From: an uncultured Eubacteriales bacterium
GTDB lineage: Bacteria > Bacillota > Clostridia > Oscillospirales > Oscillospiraceae
Direction: 5' to 3'
DNA: 64,000 bases
NCBI GenBank assembly: GCA_900552015.1
Contig: URXY01000002.1
Span: forward strand, 21,006 to 85,005
Part shown: one piece after another, positions 51,612 to 59,949 of the stretch
Layout of the letters: each line of letters begins with the position of its first letter
How positions within the stretch are numbered: position 1 is the stretch's first letter
Made by a program: the position numbers and the translations under genes
The notes under the pieces: model-generated
The model's database searches: none
The model's input: the letters and a program-made list of their open reading frames with translations, nothing else
Told to the model about the DNA's origin: nothing

Positions 51612-52538
51612 ATGGACATTGATATGGATATCAAAGAGCTCGAAGCGTTCGTCTACGTGGTGGAAAATTGCAGCTTTTCCCGCGCCGCGGAGCTGCTCCA
51701 CCTGACGCAGCCGACCATCAGCTCGCACGTCTCCGCGCTGGAGCGAAAATTGAATATCAAGCTCATCGTCCGCACGACGAAGGAGACCTATCCCTCCGAT
51801 GCCGGCAAGCTCCTTTACAAATACGCAAAGGAAATTTTGCAGGTGCGTGAAAACGCGGCTATCGCGCTGCGCAACTTTTCGCAGGAGATGAAGGGCACTA
51901 TTTCCATCGCGGCCTCCACGGTGCCGAGCCAGTATTATCTGCCTCACCTTTTGCAGGATTTCCGCGAGCGTTACCCGGACATCACCTTCAACATCCAGAT
52001 GGAGGACAGTCCCAAGGTCGTCGAGCTCGTGGCCACGCGCAGCGTGGAGATCGGCTTCTGCGGCACGATGATCGCAAGCCACAAGTGCGTGTATCAGGAC
52101 TTTGCGAGCGACCCGATGGTACTCATCACACCCAACACGGAAAAATACCGTGCCTATGCGGGCAGTCCCTTCCCCATCGGGCAAATTCGGGAGGAGACGT
52201 TCATCAGCCGCGAAAAGGGCAGCGGCACCTATCAGGCGGGCAAGGAGCTTCTGAGCCAGTACGGCATCGACATCGCCGCGCTGCGCACGGCGGTCGAGAT
52301 ACGCTCGACCGAGAGCGTCAAGCAGATGGTGAGCGAGGGGCTCGGCGTCGGCCTCATCGCCGAGAGCGCCGCGCAGGATTATATGCAGTTCGGCAAGATC
52401 CTCGCTTTCCCTTTCCCCGATTCGACGTTCCGCCGCCGGCTCTATATCGTCAAGCACAAAAACAGCATCCTCTCCCCCATCGCGCAAGTCTTTTACGATT
52501 ACGCGCGTAAGGCGGGCGAACAGGCATCCGCACAGTAA
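51612..52538 (+). CDS. LysR family transcriptional regulator
   Basis: This 308-residue regulator has an N-terminal helix-turn-helix (about 6-65, FVYVVENCSFSRAAELLHLTQPTISSHVSALE). A two-lobed substrate-binding domain follows (about 95-300, GTISIAASTVPSQYYLPHLLQDFRERYPDI). The profile resembles the CysL/selenium-metabolism group of Firmicutes, but no sulfur or selenium gene is adjacent. The target is unknown. Confidence 0.9.
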   Translation: MDIDMDIKELEAFVYVVENCSFSRAAELLHLTQPTISSHVSALERKLNIKLIVRTTKETYPSDAGKLLYKYAKEILQVRENAAIALRNFSQEMKGTISIAASTVPSQYYLPHLLQDFRERYPDITFNIQMEDSPKVVELVATRSVEIGFCGTMIASHKCVYQDFASDPMVLITPNTEKYRAYAGSPFPIGQIREETFISREKGSGTYQAGKELLSQYGIDIAALRTAVEIRSTESVKQMVSEGLGVGLIAESAAQDYMQFGKILAFPFPDSTFRRRLYIVKHKNSILSPIAQVFYDYARKAGEQASAQ

Positions 52539-52570
52539 CGGCCCCAGAGGCCTGCTGCGGATGCTTTTTT
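52524..52570 (+). terminator. Terminator of the LysR gene
   Basis: The stem GCATCCGCA/TGCGGATGC, with an inner GGCC hairpin, ends in TTTTTT. The left arm overlaps the last codons of the gene. Confidence 0.75.
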
Positions 52571-52594
52571 ATTGAACTTTTTGTGAACTTATCA

Positions 52595-52623
52595 TTTACA
52601 TTTTTCAGCGCATGGTATATCAT
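52595..52623 (+). promoter_or_regulatory. Promoter of the Crp/Fnr gene
   Basis: TTTACA (52595-52600), 17 bases and TATCAT (52618-52623). Confidence 0.55.
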
Positions 52624-52687
52624 AAGGGAATGGTCAATAGTTGTGCTGCACCGGTAAAGCGGCGCGGCCGCGCGGGAGGGAAGACGG

Positions 52688-53332
52688 ATGGACTGCCGGG
52701 ATTCGGCTCTTTTTGCGGGCGTGGATGAACAGTCCTGCCGGAATATGCTCGAATGCTTCGGCGCCTACGAGCGTCGTTTCGGCGCGGGGCAGACCATCCT
52801 CACCTGCGGCGAGCAGCAGGATATGATCGGCGTGCTGCTCACGGGCAGCGCCGAGCTCATCCGCCTGCACCCCGACGGCAGCCGTACAGTGCTCGAAACG
52901 ATGGATGAAGGCAGCGTTTTCGGCGAGGAGCTGGCCTTTACCGGCTTTTGTGACGGCAGTGCCGTCATCGCCTGCCGCGAGGACTGCCGCATCCTCTTTA
53001 TGCGTTACGATCAGATCACCAAGCGGTGCGAAAACGCCTGCGCCTGCCACAGTCAGGTCGTGACGAACCTCTTTCAGCTTCTCTCGAAAAAATCCCTGCA
53101 CCTGAGTCAGCGGGTCGAGGTGCTCTCCTGCCGCTCCATCCGCGAAAAGCTGCTGTGCTTTTTCCACCAGCAGGCAGAGCAGACCGGCAGCATGAGCTTT
53201 CCGCTCCCCTTTTCGCTCAGCGCGCTCGCCGAATACATCAGCGCCGACCGCAGCGCCATGATGCGCGAACTGAAAAAGCTGCGCGAGGAAAATATCATCC
53301 ACACAGAAAACCATCGCGTGACGCTGCTTTAG
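52688..53332 (+). CDS. Crp/Fnr family transcriptional regulator
   Basis: This 214-residue protein has an N-terminal cyclic-nucleotide-binding-type beta-roll (about 15-125, GAYERRFGAGQTILTCGEQQDMIGVLLTGSAELI with DEGSVFGEELAFTG). A dimer helix and a C-terminal winged helix follow (about 150-214, FSLSALAEYISADRSAMMRELKKLREE). The beta-roll lacks the usual cAMP-binding Arg-Ser pair, and there is no Fnr-type cysteine cluster at the N-terminus, so the signal is unknown. It lies immediately before nfnAB, whose promoter has a matching palindrome at 53356-53373, making nfnAB the probable target. Confidence 0.9.
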   Translation: MDCRDSALFAGVDEQSCRNMLECFGAYERRFGAGQTILTCGEQQDMIGVLLTGSAELIRLHPDGSRTVLETMDEGSVFGEELAFTGFCDGSAVIACREDCRILFMRYDQITKRCENACACHSQVVTNLFQLLSKKSLHLSQRVEVLSCRSIREKLLCFFHQQAEQTGSMSFPLPFSLSALAEYISADRSAMMRELKKLREENIIHTENHRVTLL

Positions 53333-53355
53333 AATTTTGCAGGCGTTCCTCCAAA

Positions 53356-53373
53356 ATGCAAGTTTTCCTGCAT
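53356..53373 (+). promoter_or_regulatory. Candidate Crp/Fnr operator upstream of nfnAB
   Basis: The palindrome ATGCAAG-TTTT-CCTGCAT has two 7-base half-sites differing at one position. Its centre is about 64 bases upstream of the predicted transcription start, close to the class I activator position of Crp/Fnr proteins. A further half-site-like TTGCAGG lies at about 53337. Confidence 0.6.
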
Positions 53374-53393
53374 CGTCAGAAAATCGGCATTCG

Positions 53394-53422
53394 TTGACGC
53401 AAGGAAACTTTCATGATATAGT
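53394..53422 (+). promoter_or_regulatory. Promoter of nfnAB
   Basis: TTGACG (53394-53399), 17 bases and TATAGT (53417-53422). The leader is about 85 bases and contains an inverted repeat around GTGCCGACATCCGGCAC (53462-53478). Confidence 0.7.
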
Positions 53423-53512
53423 ATCCCCAACATTCCCGGCATTGAGTTCCGGGAGCCCGCCGTGCCGACATCCGGCACGGCGTTGGATCTCACACAAAAA
53501 GGAGAATCATTC

Positions 53513-54355
53513 ATGTATCGCATCGTGAAAAAAGAAGCGCTCAAGCCCACTGTGATCCTCTACGAGATTGAGGCGCCGATGGTGGCGAAAAAGGCTGAGC
53601 CCGGCCAGTTCATCATTCTGCGTGTCGACGAGAACGGTGAGCGCATCCCCATCACCATCCATGACTACGACCGCGAAAAGGGCACTGTGACGATCATCGT
53701 GCAGACAATCGGCGCAACGACCGAAAAGCTCAGCCACAAGCAGCAGGGCGAGTACATTCAGGACTTTGTCGGCCCCCTGGGCCGCCCGACCGAGACCGAA
53801 GGCAAGAATAAGGTCTGCGTGGTCGGCGGCGGCGTGGGCTGTGCCATCGCCTATCCCGTGCTCAAGAAGTTCCATGACTGCGGCGCAGAGGTGCACGCGG
53901 TCGTCGGCTTCAAGAACAAAGACCTCGTCATCCTCGAGGACAAGTTCAAGGCCGCTTCCAGCGTCTTAAAGCTCATGACCGACGACGGCTCCTATGGCGA
54001 GAAGGGCCTCGTTACCGACGCGCTCAAGCAGCTCATCGAAGAGGGTAACCAGTATGACGAGATCTTCGCCATCGGCCCCGCCATCATGATGAAATTCGTG
54101 TCCAAGACCACCGAGCCCTACGGCATCCCCACCACCGTCTCCATGAGCCCCATCATGGTCGACGGCACCGGTATGTGCGGCGGCTGCCGCCTGACGGTCG
54201 GCGGCGAGACGAAGTTCGCCTGCGTCGACGGCCCCGACTTCGACGGCCACAAGGTCGACTGGGACGAGAGTCTCAAGCGCGGCAAGATGTATTTCGACTG
54301 GGAGCGCCATAAGCACGAAGAAGTCTGCAACCTGTTCAAGAAGGAGGTCCAGTAA
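53513..54355 (+). CDS. nfnA: NADH-dependent ferredoxin:NADP+ oxidoreductase, subunit NfnA
   Basis: This 280-residue flavoprotein of the ferredoxin-NADP reductase/dihydroorotate dehydrogenase K type has an N-terminal FAD-binding barrel and an NAD-binding fold (CVVGGGVGCAIAYPVL). Four cysteines for a [2Fe-2S] cluster lie in GTGMCGGCRLTVGG and FACVDG. With NfnB it couples NADH and reduced ferredoxin to NADP+ reduction by electron bifurcation or confurcation in anaerobes. It overlaps functionally with sulfide dehydrogenase subunits. nfnB begins 1 base after its stop. AAAGGAG lies before the start. Confidence 0.93.
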   Translation: MYRIVKKEALKPTVILYEIEAPMVAKKAEPGQFIILRVDENGERIPITIHDYDREKGTVTIIVQTIGATTEKLSHKQQGEYIQDFVGPLGRPTETEGKNKVCVVGGGVGCAIAYPVLKKFHDCGAEVHAVVGFKNKDLVILEDKFKAASSVLKLMTDDGSYGEKGLVTDALKQLIEEGNQYDEIFAIGPAIMMKFVSKTTEPYGIPTTVSMSPIMVDGTGMCGGCRLTVGGETKFACVDGPDFDGHKVDWDESLKRGKMYFDWERHKHEEVCNLFKKEVQ

Positions 54356-54356
54356 G

Positions 54357-55748
54357 ATGCCTAACATGAGTCTGAAAAAGAACGAGATGCCCTCTCAGGA
54401 CCCCAACGTCCGCAACAAAAACTTCCTTGAGGTCGCCCTCGGCTACACCGAAGAGCAGGCGCTGGACGAAGCGGCCCGCTGCTTAAACTGCAAGAACCAT
54501 CCCTGCGTTTCCGGCTGCCCGGTGCAGGTCAATATCCCCGAATTCATCAAGAAGATCACCGAGAAGGACTACGAGGGTGCCTATCAGGTCATCCACGAGA
54601 CCTCCTCCCTCCCCGCCGTCTGCGGCCGTGTCTGCCCGCAGGAGACGCAGTGCGAATCCAAGTGCATCCGCGGCATCAAGGGCGAGCCGGTCGGCATCGG
54701 CCGTCTGGAGCGCTTCGTGGCCGACTGGCACAATGCAAACGTGCAGGAAGCCCCCGCGAAGCCCGTTTCCAACGGTCACAAGGTCGCGGTCATCGGCTCC
54801 GGCCCCAGCGGCCTCACCTGCGCGGGCGACCTTGCCAAGAAGGGCTATGACGTCACCGTCTTTGAAGCGCTCCACCTTGCCGGCGGCGTGCTGGTGTACG
54901 GCATCCCCGAGTTCCGTCTTCCCAAGGCCATCGTGCAGAAGGAAGTCGACGGCCTGAAGGCCCTCGGCGTCAAGGTCGAGACGAACATGGTCATCGGCCG
55001 CGTCGTGTCCATCGACGAGCTGATGAGCCAGTACGGCTTTGAGGCCGTGTTCATCGGCTCCGGCGCAGGCCTGCCGATGTTCATGCACATCCCCGGCGAG
55101 AACCTCTGCGGCGTTTACTCCGCCAACGAGTTCCTGACCCGTATCAACCTGATGAAGGCCTACAAGGAAGGCTCTGACACGCCCATCATGCCGCTTGAAG
55201 GCAAGAAGGTCGCCGTCGTCGGCGGCGGCAACGTCGCCATGGATGCCGCCCGCTGCTCCAAGCGTCTCGGCGCAGACGTGTATGTCGTCTACCGCCGCGG
55301 CATGGAGGAACTGCCCGCCCGTCACGAAGAGGTCGAGCACGCCATCGAAGAGGGCATCGTCTTCAAGACGCTCAACAACCCCGTCAAGATCAACGGCGAT
55401 GACAAGGGCTATGTCTCCTCCATGACCTGCGTGGAGATGGAGCTCGGTGAGCCTGACGCCTCCGGCCGCCGCCGCCCGATCGAAAAGGTCGGCAGCGAAC
55501 ACGATCTGCCGGTCGACTGCGTCATCATGTCGCTTGGCACCACGCCGAACCCGCTCATCAAGAACACCACCCCGGGTCTTGAGGTCAACCGCAAGGGCGG
55601 CATCGTCGTGAACGAGGCCGGTCTCACCTCTCATCAGAACGTCTACGCCGGCGGCGACGCCGTCACGGGCGCTGCCACCGTCATCCTCGCCATGGGCGCC
55701 GGCAAGCTCGGCGCGAAGAGCATCGACGAGGCACTCAGCAACAAGTGA
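54357..55748 (+). CDS. nfnB: Ferredoxin:NADP+ oxidoreductase subunit NfnB (GltD-like)
   Basis: This 463-residue protein has an N-terminal double [4Fe-4S] segment: CLNCKNHPCVSGCPVQ and CGRVCPQETQCESKC. Two dinucleotide folds follow: GSGPSGLTCAGDLAKKGYDVTVFE for FAD and VVGGGNVAMDAARCSKRLG for NADPH. The C-terminal GDAVTGAATVILAMGAGK closes the FAD site. It was often annotated as glutamate synthase small subunit, but pairing with NfnA and absence of a large subunit indicate the bifurcating transhydrogenase. Confidence 0.94.
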   Translation: MPNMSLKKNEMPSQDPNVRNKNFLEVALGYTEEQALDEAARCLNCKNHPCVSGCPVQVNIPEFIKKITEKDYEGAYQVIHETSSLPAVCGRVCPQETQCESKCIRGIKGEPVGIGRLERFVADWHNANVQEAPAKPVSNGHKVAVIGSGPSGLTCAGDLAKKGYDVTVFEALHLAGGVLVYGIPEFRLPKAIVQKEVDGLKALGVKVETNMVIGRVVSIDELMSQYGFEAVFIGSGAGLPMFMHIPGENLCGVYSANEFLTRINLMKAYKEGSDTPIMPLEGKKVAVVGGGNVAMDAARCSKRLGADVYVVYRRGMEELPARHEEVEHAIEEGIVFKTLNNPVKINGDDKGYVSSMTCVEMELGEPDASGRRRPIEKVGSEHDLPVDCVIMSLGTTPNPLIKNTTPGLEVNRKGGIVVNEAGLTSHQNVYAGGDAVTGAATVILAMGAGKLGAKSIDEALSNK

Positions 55749-55763
55749 TCAAAAAAACGCAAA

Positions 55764-55797
55764 AAACGCGCAGAAGCGATCTTCTGCGCGTTTCCCC
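55764..55797 (+). terminator. Terminator of nfnAB
   Basis: The 13-bp stem AAACGCGCAGAAG/CTTCTGCGCGTTT with loop CGAT is followed by a short pyrimidine run. Confidence 0.75.
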
Positions 55798-55829
55798 ATT
55801 CACCATACGCAAAGAAGGGAGAACATTTT

Positions 55830-56360
55830 ATGAATCTTTGGCATGACATTGCACCGGCGCGTGTGCGCCCCGAGGACTTTTTCGCCGTCATCGAGATCGA
55901 AAAGGGCTCGAAAAACAAGTACGAAATGGACAAGGAGACCGGCGCGCTGCGCCTCGACCGCATCCTCTACACCTCCACTCACTATCCCGCGAACTACGGC
56001 TTCATCCCCCGCACCTGGGCGGATGACGGCGACCCGCTGGACGTGCTCGTGCTCTGCTCGGAGTGCATCCGCCCGCTGAGCCTTGTGGAGTGCTACCCCA
56101 TCGGCGTCATTTCGATGGAGGACAGCGGCAGCCTTGACGAAAAGATCATCGCCATTCCCTTCCAGGACCCGACCTACAACACCTATCAGGACATCTCGGA
56201 GCTGCCGAACCATGTGGCCAGCGAGATCCGTCACTTCTTCCGCGTCTACAAGAGTCTTGAGGGCAAGGAGACCGTCGTCAGCGACGTCCTCGGCCGCGAG
56301 GAAGCCATCAAGATCATCGTCAAATGCCAGAACGCTTATATTGAAAAATATTGCCGATAA
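55830..56360 (+). CDS. ppa: Inorganic pyrophosphatase, family I
   Basis: This 176-residue soluble enzyme hydrolyses pyrophosphate to phosphate. The family I signature DDGDPLDVLVL with its metal-binding aspartates is intact, as are FAVIEIEKGSKNKYEMDKETGAL and YPANYGFIPRTW. It is preceded by AAGGGAG and followed by tandem terminators. Confidence 0.95.
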   Translation: MNLWHDIAPARVRPEDFFAVIEIEKGSKNKYEMDKETGALRLDRILYTSTHYPANYGFIPRTWADDGDPLDVLVLCSECIRPLSLVECYPIGVISMEDSGSLDEKIIAIPFQDPTYNTYQDISELPNHVASEIRHFFRVYKSLEGKETVVSDVLGREEAIKIIVKCQNAYIEKYCR

Positions 56361-56365
56361 GAAGC

Positions 56366-56406
56366 AAAAAAGGGAGAAAGGCTATCCGCCTTTCTCCCTT
56401 TTTTTC
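56366..56406 (+). terminator. Terminator of the pyrophosphatase gene
   Basis: The 17-bp stem AAAAAAGGGAGAAAGGC and its complement is followed by TTTTTTT. Confidence 0.9.
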
Positions 56407-56414
56407 AAGACAGC

Positions 56415-56446
56415 AAAAGGACGCATTCCTTGGAATGCGTCCTTTT
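56415..56446 (-). terminator. Terminator of the GGGtGRT gene remnant
   Basis: The 15-bp stem AAAAGGACGCATTCC/GGAATGCGTCCTTTT lies 27 bases after the stop of the minus-strand GGGtGRT tail. It can act on both strands. Confidence 0.8.
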
Positions 56447-56472
56447 TGTTTCATGTTCCGGCACCGAATGCC

Positions 56473-56549
56473 TTACTTCAGGCTCTCCGCGACGGCGACG
56501 GCCACGGCGACAGTCGCGCCGACCATGGGGTTGTTGCCCATTGAGATAC
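56473..56549 (-). pseudogene. 3' end of a GGGtGRT-family protein gene, cut by the integrative element
   Basis: On the minus strand the frame reads ISMGNNPMVGATVAVAVAVAESLK and stops at 56473. This is the C-terminus of GGGtGRT proteins, about 330-residue proteins common in gut Clostridia. Homology ends near 56549-56560, where AT-rich element DNA with an integrase begins. The rest of the gene is not in the window and should lie past the other end of the element. The 3' end of this gene is therefore the probable attachment site. Confidence 0.75.
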
Positions 56550-56818
56550 GTCGTTTCATTCGTCAAAAACCAATAGTTTTGTTTTGTTTTTGTTCTACTT
56601 TCGAAAGGTTTCTGCATTTGTTGTTTTCTTTTTTATTTCACTTTTCTCTGCAGAGCTATTACTTCTTTGCTACGGTCGACACACGGTTGACAAATCGTAA
56701 TTTGTAAATCATTTTTCTCAAAAGTGCTAAAATTGCTTGTTTTTCAAGGCGTTTGGATGTTTCTCTGCTCTCAATTTCCCTTGTTTTTTCCCTTGCCGGA
56801 AAAGAACAAGGGAAAGTC

Positions 56819-58114
56819 TTATTGCACCTTGTCCAGCAGTTTCGCGGCATCGCGCTTAGCCTCTCTGCTTGCGTGTGCGTAAATATTCATTGTGGTCGTC
56901 ACATCCGAATGGCCAAGAAGCTCCTGCACGTCCTTCGGCGCTGCGCCGTAGGACAGCAGATTGCTGGTGAAGGTGTGGCGAAGCTGATGGAAATGAAAAC
57001 TCTCCATGCCGTCCACTCTTTTCTTTGCTACCTGACACACATTGGAAACCGTTGCCGGAGACTCATACCTGCCATCCTGCCGCACACAGACAAGGCTGAT
57101 CGCCTGATAACCCTCTGGAGGATGCTCCGAAACCGGCAGGCTGTAAACCTCATAGTAGGTGCGGTTCTTTTCTTCAATGGTCAAGTAGTAATTCTGGCTG
57201 TATAGCGGTCCACAGGCAAGGCGGTCAAGCATCTGCGTTTTCTTTGCCTCTTTCAAAATCTCCGCCAGTGTGTTGCAGAAATCCACTGAGCGGATCTTTT
57301 TGCGCTTCGTGGTGCCAATCTCCGTCCTGTGCCGCGCCGAGTTGTAGCGGATGCTGCGTCTCACCGTCAGCCGCTGCTCCTTCAAATCAATGTCCTGCCA
57401 GGTCAGGCTGCAAGCCTCGCCAATGCGAAGTCCGGTGTAGTATGCGATCTGGATGGGCAGAAGGGCCGGATTTTTCTTTTTAGACAGCATCTCATTCAAT
57501 TCAAGAAACTGTTTGTAGGAGATCGTCGGGATAATGGGAATATCCTCCTCCGCACCGTCCTCCGAAAACAGGTCGTAGTCCTCCGTCCTCTTGCGGTACA
57601 CGATGTACTGCATGGGATTGAAGGAGAGGTACTGCTTCGGGAACACCGCGAAGCGGAACGCACCTTGCAGCACAGCGGAGTATTGCCGCATGGAGCCGCT
57701 GCTCAGCGCTTTCCTTACCGTGCCGTCCGGCCATTCACCGCCAAGGCTCAGCAGGTCCAGATAACTTTGCAGATGATCCGGTGTGATCTTCTTCAGCTTA
57801 CGGTCGGCGATGGGGTGCTTCTTGATGCGTCTGGCTGTATCGATGTAGGCGGCCACCGTGCCGTTGCTCAGAGAACCGGGCTTCAGTTCCTCCTCAATCC
57901 ACTTGTCCAGCAGCCCTGCAAGGGTTAGATTTTCGGATTTTGCTACGAATTGCTTTTCCTCATAATCCGCCATGGCCTTGCGGAGCATGGCTTCCGTTTC
58001 GCTCTTGCTCTCAGAACCGGGAAACTCCCTCTGAACGCTGTTGCCGCTGGCATCCTCTACATAGAACCGATAGTACCACTTCTTTCCCTTTTTTCTTACA
58101 GAACCTTTTGCCAT
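56819..58114 (-). CDS. int: Tyrosine recombinase, element integrase
   Basis: This 431-residue site-specific recombinase has an arm-binding N-terminus (RKKGKKWYYRFYVEDASGN) and a core-binding domain (about 65-190). The catalytic domain has TGLRIGEACSLTW (Arg I), HQLRHTFTSNLL (His-x-x-Arg), LLGHSDVTTTMNIYAH (His and the nucleophile Tyr). It lies next to the boundary at about 56550 and is followed upstream by an excisionase gene, the standard int-xis module of Tn916-like and related integrative elements. It differs in sequence and length from the integrase at 8558. Confidence 0.93.
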   Translation of the reverse strand: MAKGSVRKKGKKWYYRFYVEDASGNSVQREFPGSESKSETEAMLRKAMADYEEKQFVAKSENLTLAGLLDKWIEEELKPGSLSNGTVAAYIDTARRIKKHPIADRKLKKITPDHLQSYLDLLSLGGEWPDGTVRKALSSGSMRQYSAVLQGAFRFAVFPKQYLSFNPMQYIVYRKRTEDYDLFSEDGAEEDIPIIPTISYKQFLELNEMLSKKKNPALLPIQIAYYTGLRIGEACSLTWQDIDLKEQRLTVRRSIRYNSARHRTEIGTTKRKKIRSVDFCNTLAEILKEAKKTQMLDRLACGPLYSQNYYLTIEEKNRTYYEVYSLPVSEHPPEGYQAISLVCVRQDGRYESPATVSNVCQVAKKRVDGMESFHFHQLRHTFTSNLLSYGAAPKDVQELLGHSDVTTTMNIYAHASREAKRDAAKLLDKVQ

Positions 58115-58223
58115 AGTGCTTCTCCTCTCATAGCGGCAAACGGAGCTGTTATGATGTGTTGTCTGCTATTATAGCAGACCTCACATGAACCGGCAAATAA
58201 AAAGCTCCGCACTGTCCTGTCCT

Positions 58224-58436
58224 TCATCTGACCGCACGGACCTGTTCCCGCACCAGAAGATCTGCACCCTGGTTGGCTTCCATGAACTTATGAATGACAT
58301 CTATGCGGATGATGTATCTGCGTCCGATCCGCAGTACGGGAATCTTCTCCCATTCCACGAGCTTCCGCATGGTGTTTCTGCCAATGCCTGTATAGTCTGC
58401 GGCTTCTTCAATCGTTAAGCCGATTTTATCTGTCAT
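58224..58436 (-). CDS. xis: Excisionase/MerR-like helix-turn-helix protein
   Basis: This 70-residue DNA-binding protein matches the excisionase family: KIGLTIEEAADYTGIGRNTMRKLVEWEKIPVLRIGRRYIIRID. It would bend att DNA and steer the integrase toward excision. The start MTDKIG at 58436 has GGGAGG upstream. It sits 110 bases before the integrase gene on the same strand. Confidence 0.88.
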   Translation of the reverse strand: MTDKIGLTIEEAADYTGIGRNTMRKLVEWEKIPVLRIGRRYIIRIDVIHKFMEANQGADLLVREQVRAVR

Positions 58437-58459
58437 GGGGATACCTCCCAAAATAGTAA

Positions 58460-58990
58460 AAGTTATAAGTTGTTATTATCACGCTATAAATAGTGGCAAA
58501 CCGGATGGCCGCTGGCAGCAGCCCACGGGAATTTCACCCCGGCCCATGCTGATGGGTGCGCCGCGCAATGCTTTGAGGGCGTTCAACGCGGGAGTATCAT
58601 TGTCGGAAACGGAGGTCATTGCCGTCTGCGCTGCCACACGCAGGTGCAGACTGGCTGAATCGCTCCCTCGTCAAGGGACCACCCAGCAAAGTCAAAAGAC
58701 TTTGCCGGGTGAGGATGAGCAGTGTAATGACTGCACCTTCACGCCTGCGTGGAAGCACAGGATGTGCAGCTTGCTCAGACAAGATCATGGCGCGCCATCT
58801 GCCGGGCTCTGCTCCGTTTCGTTCGTTATCCGGTTGCCTGTGAAATTTTCAAGGTGCAATTCTGCGCTTTATGGGCGCAGAGGCAGGCTGTGAATCAGCC
58901 GGGAAAGGCTCTTAGCCACGAAAGGTAATTGCCTTGCCCTTGAGAATATTGTAACGCAAAGCAAATGAAATTGTTACGGCGTTGTAGTCC
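58460..58990. other. Long non-coding stretch with many hairpins, possible structured RNA
   Basis: About 530 bases between xis and an XRE regulator hold no frame with family features on either strand, yet the GC content is high and short self-complementary segments are frequent. The best is ACCC-A-GCAAAGTC / GACTTTGC-C-GGGT (58681-58710, loop AAAA). Others are around CACGCCTGCGTGG, GCGCTTTATGGGCGC and GTAAC..GTTAC near 58951-58976. It may be a structured non-coding RNA, a regulatory region or decayed coding DNA; I cannot decide from sequence alone. Confidence 0.35.
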
Positions 58991-59015
58991 GCCTTTTTGT
59001 GAAAAAACTGGACTG

Positions 59016-59315
59016 TCAGTCCGGGTTTCTCTCATTCCCCTCTAACTGGTCAAGTGCAATTCGCATTTGACCGATCAACTGTAATGCCTGTGGCGAAATA
59101 TGCCGCTTTCCCTTGATAAGAACATCAAGGGAAATATCTAACACCTCAGATACCCCTAAAAGCACATCGAAAGAAATTCCTCTTTTACCCAGTTCGATCT
59201 TGCCAAGGTGATTCGGAGTAATGCTTAAAGCCGCAGCTAATTCCTCCTGCGTCATGCCGCGCTCCTTTCGCAGCGCTTTCAGGCGACGGCCAAACTCCAC
59301 TTGATTAAAGCGCAT
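59016..59315 (-). CDS. XRE-family transcriptional regulator
   Basis: This 99-residue protein has an N-terminal Cro/CI helix-turn-helix (about 8-62: FGRRLKALRKERGMTQEELAAALSITPNHLGKIELGKR) and a short helical C-terminus. The ATG at 59315 follows GGAGG. It probably controls the element, for example the xis-int module downstream on the same strand. Confidence 0.88.
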   Translation of the reverse strand: MRFNQVEFGRRLKALRKERGMTQEELAAALSITPNHLGKIELGKRGISFDVLLGVSEVLDISLDVLIKGKRHISPQALQLIGQMRIALDQLEGNERNPD

Positions 59316-59409
59316 CTTATTTCCTCCATTTTCTGAAAAATTTGAAAGTTCCAAATTTCAGAAGCCGGAGGCGGACCACGGCAGCGGGGAATGACATGGC
59401 TATGAAAAA

Positions 59410-59447
59410 GAGCATCGCCGCGGTACGACATACCAACAGCGATGCTC
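59410..59447 (-). terminator. Candidate minus-strand terminator
   Basis: The 9-bp stem GAGCATCGC/GCGATGCTC with a 20-base loop is followed on the minus strand by TTTTTC. No clear gene lies upstream of it. Confidence 0.4.
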
Positions 59448-59733
59448 TCATTTTCTATGCGATTGTACTTGCACATGGCAAGGCGGCGGGGCGGCCACAG
59501 GACTGCGCGCCCCGCTATCCTGCCATGGTTTAGAAGAAGCCGGCTGCCCTTGCGGGCAACGCAGATGCCCTCACGAACACCAAGTCAGAGGGTTTTTATC
59601 TGCTCATAGTTTTCTGGCAGATCCAGCCGTGCGCGGAGGCGGAGAGGGGGACAAGCGAATTCATCCAATATCCAATCATAAGTGCCCTCCGATTCGTCCT
59701 TGTGAAAGCCGCTTTGATGGGAAGATGGTTCGT

Positions 59734-59915
59734 TTACTGTGCGTTCTGGATAAACCGCGCCATCATGGCGGCGACCTGCGCGCGCTCGGCGTTGGCTTTC
59801 GGGCCAACGCGCCCGTCTCCATAGTCGTTGAGAATGCCGTTTTGCACTGCCCAGAGGAGCGCGTCCTGGGCATAGAGAGATTTGCCTCATGGGTATCGGT
59901 AAAGGACAGCGTAGC
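59734..59915 (-). pseudogene. C-terminal SLH (S-layer homology) domain fragment, frameshifted
   Basis: On the minus strand, bases 59886 to 59734 encode YAQDALLWAVQNGILNDYGDG, RVGPKANAERAQVAAMMARF and IQNAQ-stop, a textbook SLH repeat ending. The preceding part of the repeat (TLSFTDTHE) is in another frame at about 59915-59889, so the gene is broken there, and further upstream only stops are found. SLH domains anchor proteins to the cell wall. This is the last repeat of a lost surface protein. Confidence 0.7.
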
Positions 59916-59949
59916 ACGCTGCTCCCTGTCCGCTTATGCGGACGGCACA

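Noticed and set aside
54357..55748. Glutamate synthase small subunit
   Set aside because: No large subunit is present and the gene is paired with an NfnA-type flavoprotein, which defines NfnAB.
58460..58990. Group II intron or known T-box/riboswitch
   Set aside because: No domain V-like hairpin, reverse transcriptase or conserved riboswitch core was found.
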